A DNA stretch of 64,000 nucleotides from Burkholderia savannae (GTDB lineage Bacteria; Pseudomonadota; Gammaproteobacteria; Burkholderiales; Burkholderiaceae): contig NZ_CP013418.1 of the NCBI RefSeq assembly GCF_001524445.2, positions 1,984,001 to 2,048,000 of the forward strand. Reading direction: 5' to 3'. The position numbers and the translations under genes were made by a program. This document shows positions 58,474 through 64,000 of this stretch, one piece after another. The notes beneath the pieces were generated by a model. It was not told the origin of the DNA and searched no databases. It saw only the letters and a list, made by a program, of their open reading frames with translations. Each line of letters starts with the position of its first letter. Positions within the stretch are counted from its first letter, which is position 1.

Positions 58474-58751
58474 TTACCATCCATCAAAGCAATTCACTCA
58501 CCGTCACACAATTCAAATCCACGCCCCCCGAAATACCTGACTTCCCGTCAAAGTTCGAATGAATCCCTCAATCGCATATGAAGCATTACAGGCCCGCTTT
58601 CCATATTTACCACCTCAATTAAAACAGATCGGTCTCGATGAGAAACGCACGCACCTTTGCTCCGGTTACAACGGGCGTCCATTCGGGCAGAAAGACATGC
58701 GTCCGCCAGCCCTACGACCGAGTGCGCGCTCCACCCGCCGCCCATCCCCCG

Positions 58752-58765
58752 TTGATCTGGGTCAA
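58752..58765 (+). promoter_or_regulatory. FNR/ANR-type box D
   Basis: TTGAT-CTGG-GTCAA. Centre at -41.5 predicts a start near 58800; TAGACT (58788-58793) is at -10. Upstream of the Acg-type nitroreductase and the overlapping SulP gene. Confidence 0.7.
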
Positions 58766-58888
58766 GCTCCGCCGGACGGCCGCTCCATAGACTGAAATCG
58801 GTCCTACACGATCCGCCCCGCCCTCGAATTCCGGCGCGTCGTACCCGCCCGCGCGCGGCCCCGCGCTTCCCGACAGGAGACCTGCAAC

Positions 58889-59920
58889 ATGGAAACATCC
58901 CCGCTCCAGACGACGACGCACGACGACATCCCCCCGTTCGATCCGTCGGCGAGCGTCGAGGACCAGCTGCGCCTCGCGATCCGCTACGCGATCCTCGCGC
59001 CGTCGAGCCACAACACGCAGCCGTGGCGCTTCATCCTCGGCGACGCGTCGGTGATGCTGTGCGCGGACCGGCTGCGCGCGCTGTCCGTCGTCGATCCGTA
59101 CGATCGCGAGCTGCTCATCAGCTGCGGCGCGGCGCTCTTCAATCTGCGCGTCGCGTTGAGCCGCTTCGGGTTCGCTTACTCGATCGACATGTTCCCGTCG
59201 ACGTCGGACCCGGACGTGATCGCGCTCGTGCGGCTCGATCCCCACGGCTACCACGACGAAAGTCTCGTGCCGCTGTTCGACGCGATCGTCGAGCGCGTGA
59301 CGACCCGCGCGCCGTTCGCGAGCGAGGCGGTGTCGTGCGAGGTCCAGCGCGCGCTCGTCGACGCCGGCGAGGCCGAAGGCGCGGAGATCGCGTGCGTGGA
59401 CGCGCCCGGCGCGCGCGACGAGATCGCCGAGATGATCGCCGACGCCGACCGCCTGCAGTTCGCCGATCCGCGCTTTCGCCGCGAGCTCGCGAACTGGGTG
59501 CATCCGCGCCGCCGCGACGACGGGATGCCGGCGTTCGCGGCCGGCGTGCCCGCGCTGCTCGACTTCGCGACGCCCGTCGTCGCGTCGGTGGTCCGCACGT
59601 TCGATCTCGGCGGCGGCATGGCGGCGATGCATCACAAGCTCGTCGACGGCTCGCCGCTCATCGTCGGCATCTCGACGGCGAGCGACGATCGCGACGCCTG
59701 GGTCGCGACCGGCCAGGCGCTCGAGCGCGTGCTGCTCGTCGCGACGGCCGCGGGGCTCACCGCGTCGTATCTGAATCAGCCGATCGAAATCGACACGCTG
59801 CGCGAGCGGCTGCGGCCGCTGCTGCACGTCGACGCGCATCCGCAGTTGCTGCTGCGCGTCGGACGCGGCCCGGTCGTCGCGCACGCGCCACGGCGTCCGC
59901 TGACGGACGTCGTGTCTTGA
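58889..59920 (+). CDS. Acg-type nitroreductase family protein
   Basis: 343 residues resembling the Acg family of mycobacterial dormancy genes, two-lobed nitroreductase-fold proteins that bind FMN. LAIRYAILAPSSHNTQPWRF is the family hallmark; RELLISCGAALFNLRVALSR and VATGQALERVLLVATAAGLT, ASYLNQPIE follow. In Acg itself the fold sequesters FMN instead of reducing nitro compounds (family knowledge). ACAGGAGACC precedes the ATG. Its TGA overlaps the TTG start of the SulP gene. Confidence 0.88.
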   Translation: METSPLQTTTHDDIPPFDPSASVEDQLRLAIRYAILAPSSHNTQPWRFILGDASVMLCADRLRALSVVDPYDRELLISCGAALFNLRVALSRFGFAYSIDMFPSTSDPDVIALVRLDPHGYHDESLVPLFDAIVERVTTRAPFASEAVSCEVQRALVDAGEAEGAEIACVDAPGARDEIAEMIADADRLQFADPRFRRELANWVHPRRRDDGMPAFAAGVPALLDFATPVVASVVRTFDLGGGMAAMHHKLVDGSPLIVGISTASDDRDAWVATGQALERVLLVATAAGLTASYLNQPIEIDTLRERLRPLLHVDAHPQLLLRVGRGPVVAHAPRRPLTDVVS

Positions 59921-61923
59921 TCGAGCGGGAACGCGCCGCGCGCGGACGGGACGCCGCGCGGCGCGGCGGAAGCGGCGGAAGCGGCGGAAGCGGTGGTGGC
60001 CGCGGCGATAGAGGAAGCGGCGGAAGTCGCGGCGATAGCGATCCTAGTGGCGGCGGCGACAGCGGTGGCAGCAGCGGCGGTAACGGAAGTGGCGGAAGTC
60101 GCGACGATAACCGCCGTATTGGCGGTAGCGGTGGCAGTGGCAGTGACAACCGCGGCGGCGGCACCGAATCATGGCGCCGCTGGCTGCCCGGCGTCGCGAC
60201 GCTGCGCACTTACCGGCGCGCGTGGCTCGCGCGCGATCTGTTCGCGGGCGTCGCGCTGACCGCCGTCCTCGTGCCGGTCGGCATGAGCTACGCGCAGGCG
60301 GCCGGCCTGCCCGTCGTCTCCGGCCTGTATGCGACGATCGCCGCGCTCGTCGGCTACGCGATCTTCGGGCCGAGCCGGATTCTCGTGCTCGGCCCCGATT
60401 CCGCGCTCGCCGCGCTGATCGCCGGCGCGGTCGCGCCGCTCGCGCACGGCGATCCCGCGCACGCGGTCGCGCTGTCGGCCGCGCTCGCGCTGATGTCGGG
60501 CGGCTTCTGCGTGCTCGCCGGGCTGCTGAAGCTCGGCTTCGTCACCGATCTGCTGTCCAAGCCGATTCAATACGGCTATCTGAACGGGCTCGCGCTGACG
60601 CTGATCGCGAGCCAGCTCCCGAGCCTGCTCGGCGCCGCGCCTTGCGGCGGCACGTTCGTCGACGAAGCGGCGAGCATCGCGGGCACCGTCGCGCAAAGCC
60701 GGATCGATATCGCATCGCTCGCGCTCGGCGGCGGCTGTCTTGCCGCCATCGTGTTGCTGCGGCGCGTCGCGCCCGCGTGGCCCGGCATTCTGATCGCGGT
60801 CGCCGCCGCGTCAGTGGCCGCCGCGTGGCTAGGGGCCGCGCCGGATCTGCACGTCGCAAACGCGCATGTCGCAAACGCGCACGTCGCAAACGCGCATGTC
60901 GCCCTCGTCGGCTCGCTTGCCGGCGTCATGCCGCCGCCCGGCCTGCCGTCGATCGCGCTCGCCGATGCGAGCCGGCTCGTCGCCGGCGCGCTCGCGATCG
61001 CGCTGGTGTCCGTTGCCGACATCAGCGTGCTGTCGCGCGTGTTCGCCGCCGACGACGGCCGCGAGACCGACCGCAATCAGGAGCTGATCGCGCTCGGCGC
61101 GGCGAACCTGCTCGCCGGCGCGCTGCGCGGCTGCGCGGTCAGCAGCAGTTCGTCGCGCACGCCCGTCGCGCTCGCGGCCGGCGCGCGCACGCAGCTGACG
61201 AGCGTCGTCGCGGCCGGCTGCATCGCGCTGCTGCTCGTCGCGCCGCTGCTGCTCGCCCGCGTGCCGCTCGCGGCGCTGTCGGCGGTCGTCGTCTATTCGG
61301 CGAGCGGCCTCGTCGACGTGCGCGCGATCGTCCGGCTCTACCGCGTGCGGCGCGGCGAGTGCGCGGTGTCGCTGCTGTGCTTCGCGGGCGTCGTGCTGCT
61401 CGGCGTGGTGCCGGGCATCCTGCTCGCGGTCGGGCTCTCGCTGCTGTCGTTCGTCTGGCGCGCGTGGCATCCGTATGACGCGGTGCTCGGCCGCGTCGAA
61501 GGCATGCACGGCTTTCACGACGTGTCGCGCCATCCGGACGCGGCTCTCACGCCCGGTCTCGTCGCGTTCCGCTGGGACGCGCCGCTGTTTCATGCGAACG
61601 CGACGATCTTTCGCGACCACGTGCGCGACGCGATCGCCGATGCCGATGCGCCGGTGCGCTGCGTCGTGATTGCGGCCGAGCCGATCACCGACGTCGACGT
61701 CACCGCCGCCGACATGCTCGCGACGCTGCGCGACGAGCTCGCCGCGCGCCGCATCACGCTGTACATCGCGGAGATGAAAGGGCCGGTCAAGGACCGGCTG
61801 CGCACGTACGGGCTCTTCGACAAGATCGGCGCGGATCACTTCTTTCCGACTGTGACGGACGCGGTTGCGCGCTTCGCGCAGGTGCGCAAGGACGCGGCGG
61901 CCGCGCGGCGGGCGCGGCGATGA
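59917..61923 (+). CDS. SulP family anion transporter with STAS domain
   Basis: 668 residues if started at the TTG overlapping the nitroreductase stop (TTGA). The first 85 residues are Gly/Ser/Asp/Arg low-complexity (RRGGSGGSGGSGGGRGDRGS), then the SulP core: LPGVATLRTYRRAWLARDLF, AGVALTAVLVPVGMSYAQAA, GLPVVSGLYATIAALVGYAI, FGPSRILVLGPDSALAAL. A C-terminal STAS domain spans about 545-650 (GLVAFRWDAPLFHANATIFR, DVDVTAADMLATLRDELA). An HVANA pentapeptide is repeated three times near residue 312. Carries sulfate, bicarbonate or a carboxylate; substrate not deducible. Confidence 0.9.
   Translation: MIERERAARGRDAARRGGSGGSGGSGGGRGDRGSGGSRGDSDPSGGGDSGGSSGGNGSGGSRDDNRRIGGSGGSGSDNRGGGTESWRRWLPGVATLRTYRRAWLARDLFAGVALTAVLVPVGMSYAQAAGLPVVSGLYATIAALVGYAIFGPSRILVLGPDSALAALIAGAVAPLAHGDPAHAVALSAALALMSGGFCVLAGLLKLGFVTDLLSKPIQYGYLNGLALTLIASQLPSLLGAAPCGGTFVDEAASIAGTVAQSRIDIASLALGGGCLAAIVLLRRVAPAWPGILIAVAAASVAAAWLGAAPDLHVANAHVANAHVANAHVALVGSLAGVMPPPGLPSIALADASRLVAGALAIALVSVADISVLSRVFAADDGRETDRNQELIALGAANLLAGALRGCAVSSSSSRTPVALAAGARTQLTSVVAAGCIALLLVAPLLLARVPLAALSAVVVYSASGLVDVRAIVRLYRVRRGECAVSLLCFAGVVLLGVVPGILLAVGLSLLSFVWRAWHPYDAVLGRVEGMHGFHDVSRHPDAALTPGLVAFRWDAPLFHANATIFRDHVRDAIADADAPVRCVVIAAEPITDVDVTAADMLATLRDELAARRITLYIAEMKGPVKDRLRTYGLFDKIGADHFFPTVTDAVARFAQVRKDAAAARRARR
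59960..60165 (+). repeat. Gly/Ser-coding low-complexity repeat in SulP N-terminus
   Basis: Degenerate GGCGGAAGC/GGCGGTAGC nine-base units. They would encode the Gly-Ser-rich N-terminal extension of the SulP protein if the TTG start is used. Confidence 0.7.
60849..60902 (+). repeat. 15-bp coding repeat (HVANA)
   Basis: Three and a half copies of a 15-base unit encoding HVANA inside the SulP gene, between predicted membrane helices. Units keep frame, so copy number may vary without loss of function. Confidence 0.85.
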
Positions 61924-62854
61924 AATTTCGCCGAGCGTGCGGCGCAGGCGCGGCGCGTTGCGTTGCGCACGCATGCCTGCGATCGCGCGCGGCGGAATCG
62001 GTCGAAACCGCGTTGTTTCGCTCGTCGAACACCACCCGGATCGCATGGCGCGCATGCGGCTCGCGACGGCAGTGCGGCCGCCGCGCCGATTTCGGCGCGC
62101 CGCGAAGGCGTGACGGCGATTGCCTGATTCAGGCCGCGTCGGGCGGCGGTCCGCCCCTCGCTCCGCGAGGATGAAACCGGTTGCTCGCATGCGGCCCGCG
62201 GCAACGCATCGTGCATCGTTCGCAAGACCGCAGCACCGCAACGAAGCCCGGCGGCGGCGCTCGGCGGCGATCGCGCGAAACAGATGAGATCGATTGCAGA
62301 CATGCCTCCGTCATCCGCGAGCACGAAACGATCGCGTGAAGGCGGCGCGCGCGATCGCGCCGCGCACGGCGTCCGCGCAGGGTGCGACGGGACATACGAC
62401 CACGACCGCGCGACACGGCACGCATCGATCTCCGGCGAATCGCCCGCAATCCGCGGACATGGAACCGGTTGCGCGAACGCAGCGCGAAACCGACCGGCAA
62501 CGGCGCTCGCGCGCAGGCGATCGATGCGGCGGCGAGACTGGCCGCGCGGCGCCCGCGACGCAACGCCATTCCAGCGAAACCGCTCCGCGCATTCGCTGGC
62601 GAAGCCGCGGCGATGACGGCGCGCGGAACGTCGCACCCGGCCAGAGCCGGGTCACGCTGATCGCAGGTTCTGGCGGGCGGTTGAAAACGGGGTTGCGAAG
62701 TGCTCGCATGCGGTTTTTGGGGCTTCCTTACCGACGCCGCACGAGCAATTCGTCGCGCATTCCGAGAGGTCGACAATTTTCTCCGGCATCTCGCCGCAGA
62801 GAATATCTATCGCCTGCCGGAAGCGCACCCGCTCGCCTTCGCCCCGCGCGCGCG
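61924..62854. other. spacer without supported gene
   Basis: 931 bases between the convergent SulP and CBS genes. Many overlapping Arg-rich frames on both strands; none has a Shine-Dalgarno plus homology. A CCTGATTCAGG inverted repeat near 62123 is the only structure noted. Confidence 0.5.
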
Positions 62855-63304
62855 TCAACTCCGCGCCTTCTCCTCGAAGTGAATCTGGCGCCGGGAGATC
62901 GACGCGATCTCGTCGAACAACGACGCCGCGCACGCCAGCACGTCGTCCACGGACACCATGCCGACGAGCGCGCCGCCCGCGCTCACGACCGGCATCCGGC
63001 GCGCGCCCGTCAGCCGCATCCGGTGCGCGATCGTCCACAGGCTGTCCTGCTCGTGCACGACGGTCGCCGGCGCGGACATGATCTCGCCGACGAACAGCGC
63101 GGCGGGGTCGATCTCCTTCGCGATCAGCGACAGCACGATGTCGCGGTCGGTCAGCATGCCGACCGGCTCTTGCGCGCGCCCCGCGTCGTCGACGACGATC
63201 AGGTCCCCGACATGGCGGTCGCGCATCAGGTGCGCGGCGTCGAGCACGGTGTCGGTGCGGCGACACACGGCGACGTCGCGGGTGCAGATTTCGGCAGCGT
63301 TCAC
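62855..63304 (-). CDS. tandem CBS-domain protein
   Basis: 149 residues starting at GTG (GGAGG five to seven bases upstream). Two CBS motifs: VCRRTDTVLDAAHLMRDRHV, GDLIVVDD...VGMLTDRDIV, and ATVVHEQDSLWTIAHRMRLT, GARRMPVVSAGGALVGMVSVDDVL. CBS pairs bind adenosine nucleotides and serve as energy or redox-state sensors. Such two-CBS proteins are frequent members of low-oxygen regulons, consistent with this neighbourhood. Confidence 0.92.
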   Translation of the reverse strand: MNAAEICTRDVAVCRRTDTVLDAAHLMRDRHVGDLIVVDDAGRAQEPVGMLTDRDIVLSLIAKEIDPAALFVGEIMSAPATVVHEQDSLWTIAHRMRLTGARRMPVVSAGGALVGMVSVDDVLACAASLFDEIASISRRQIHFEEKARS

Positions 63305-63660
63305 GATCGGCCTCCGTTTTCATATGCAGGGCGCCCGCGCGCGGCGCGGCCGGCGCGCGACGGCGTTCCGGCAGCGCGGCGCGCAACGGCACGACACGAA
63401 ACGAAACGAGATGCGGTGAAGTGCCCGGTCCTGCGAGCGCTAAAGCGAACGGTCAGCGTCGCACGCGCGACCTTCGCGCATTCTGACGCACATCAACGTC
63501 AACGTCGGCGTCGGCGTCGGCGTCGACGTGGCGACGCGCACGCGCCGGCGCGCGACGCTTGATCGGGATCAGTTCGGCATCCGGCACACTCGCTATCGTT
63601 GACGAACGGACGCGCTCGCGCGCGGGTGCGGCGCGGCTTTCCCCTGTCTTGGAGACGGAC
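63305..63660. other. divergent spacer with weak FNR-like box
   Basis: 356 bases between the CBS gene and the nitroreductase gene. Contains CTGAC-GCAC-ATCAA at 63483-63496, one base short of the box consensus on the reverse strand, followed by a short GGCGTC hexamer repeat (63505-63525). No gene. Confidence 0.45.
63483..63496 (-). promoter_or_regulatory. weak FNR/ANR-like box E
   Basis: Reverse strand TTGAT-GTGC-GTCAG, nine of ten consensus positions. No good -10 hexamer is found at the expected distance in either direction, so it is only a candidate for the CBS and nitroreductase genes. Confidence 0.3.
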
Positions 63661-64000
63661 ATGAGCGAACCCGAATTGCTGACTTATCAACCGATCGCCG
63701 TAGCATTGCCCGCGCCTGCCGAAGCGCAGGCGCCCGCGATCATCGACCTGCCGCAACCCGATCTCGGCGCGGGCCTGCCGCTGATGGCCGCGCTGTCGCT
63801 GCGGGCGAGCGCGCGCGAATTCTCGTCCGCGGCGCTCGCGCCGACGACGCTCGGCGAGCTGCTGTGGGCGGCCGACGGCGTCAACCGCCCGGCAACGGGC
63901 GGCCGCACCGCGCCGTCCGCGCATGCGTTCAACGAAATCGACGTTTACGTCGCGCTGCCGGACGGCGTCTATCGCTACGACGCGCCGCTGCACCGGCTGC
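63661..64000 (+). CDS. nitroreductase-family protein (SagB-like), 3' partial
   Basis: First 113 codons; the gene runs out of the window. GGAGACGG precedes the ATG. IDLPQPDLGAGLPLMAALSL then RASAREFSSAALAPTTLGEL, LWAADGVNRP match the SagB/ThcOx-like nitroreductase branch, which begins with this RxSxRxF element that binds FMN. Later AHAFNEIDVYVALPDGVYRY is also typical. Divergent from the CBS gene. Confidence 0.85.
   Translation, partial: MSEPELLTYQPIAVALPAPAEAQAPAIIDLPQPDLGAGLPLMAALSLRASAREFSSAALAPTTLGELLWAADGVNRPATGGRTAPSAHAFNEIDVYVALPDGVYRYDAPLHRL

Larger units (their letters stand above)
57936..58888. other. spacer with AT-rich island, gene fragment and FNR-type box
   Basis: 953 bases. 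The 58230-58640 part is strikingly A/T-rich for this genome (for example TTTTTTATTT at 58311-58320) and contains a truncated reverse-strand ORF listed separately. Box D lies at the right end. Other open frames are not supported. Confidence 0.6.

Noticed and set aside
59993..60259. 88-codon Ala/Val-rich ORF in another frame of the SulP N-terminal repeat
   Set aside because: Frame-shifted reading of the nine-base Gly/Ser repeat; looks like a helix only because of GCG/GTG codons.

Overview
The window is high-GC, densely coding DNA with strong G/C third-position bias, many short tandem repeats and gene families typical of Burkholderia. Gene content and repeat-rich spacers fit the Burkholderia pseudomallei/thailandensis/oklahomensis group, probably the second chromosome. 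That assignment is inference from gene content; no rRNA, tRNA, CRISPR array or intact insertion sequence was seen.

1-10.2 kb holds a tight-adherence (Flp/Tad) pilus operon on the plus strand: cpaB/rcpC (cut by the window edge), secretin, small lipoprotein, TadG-like pseudopilin, two TadE-like pseudopilins, TadZ, TadA ATPase, TadB and TadC. A 138-bp element with 15-bp inverted ends follows. 10.6-16.9 kb is an amino-acid uptake and catabolism block: an Lrp/AsnC regulator divergent from an aromatic aminotransferase, then a RidA-type deaminase, a porin, an APC permease and a convergent FCD-type GntR regulator. 17.5-21.4 kb has an M81 (MlrC-like) metallopeptidase overlapping an ACS-family MFS gene, with a divergent LysR regulator.

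22.3-35 kb is accessory: DUF3175, MipA-like outer-membrane protein with an in-frame DUF1328 gene remnant behind its stop, a possible transglutaminase-like protein, an orphan Fis-type HTH protein, GNAT, a 3-hydroxyisobutyrate-dehydrogenase-like enzyme, an NtaA-type FMN monooxygenase, a phosphopantetheinyl transferase, an MFS exporter, a flavin reductase translationally coupled to a small unknown protein, and an orphan LuxR-like regulator. 35.3-40.5 kb is a compact bkd operon (E1 alpha, E1 beta, E2, E3) for branched-chain 2-oxoacid oxidation.

41-49 kb looks like an uncharacterised lipid-modification cluster: a DUF6670-like protein, a membrane protein, a standalone SRPBCC protein, a di-iron hydroxylase fused to SRPBCC, a LysR regulator, a DUF2834 protein and a ChoD-like GMC oxidoreductase. 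Two spacers of this cluster carry nearly the same palindromic operator (TGACATYGATCRATGTMA).

49.3-64 kb is an apparent low-oxygen regulon. Four FNR/ANR-type boxes (TTGAY-N4-GTCAA) sit where class II FNR promoters need them, three of the four with a recognisable -10 at the expected distance. They drive a DksA/TraR-like protein plus an FAD-oxidoreductase/patatin fusion; an intracellular PHB depolymerase plus a class II ribonucleotide-reductase homologue lacking key catalytic residues; an APH-like/P-loop kinase fusion; and an Acg-type nitroreductase plus a SulP transporter. A CBS-domain protein and a second nitroreductase-family gene (cut by the edge) follow. The set resembles what I recall of the low-oxygen-activated (lxa) locus of Burkholderia cenocepacia.
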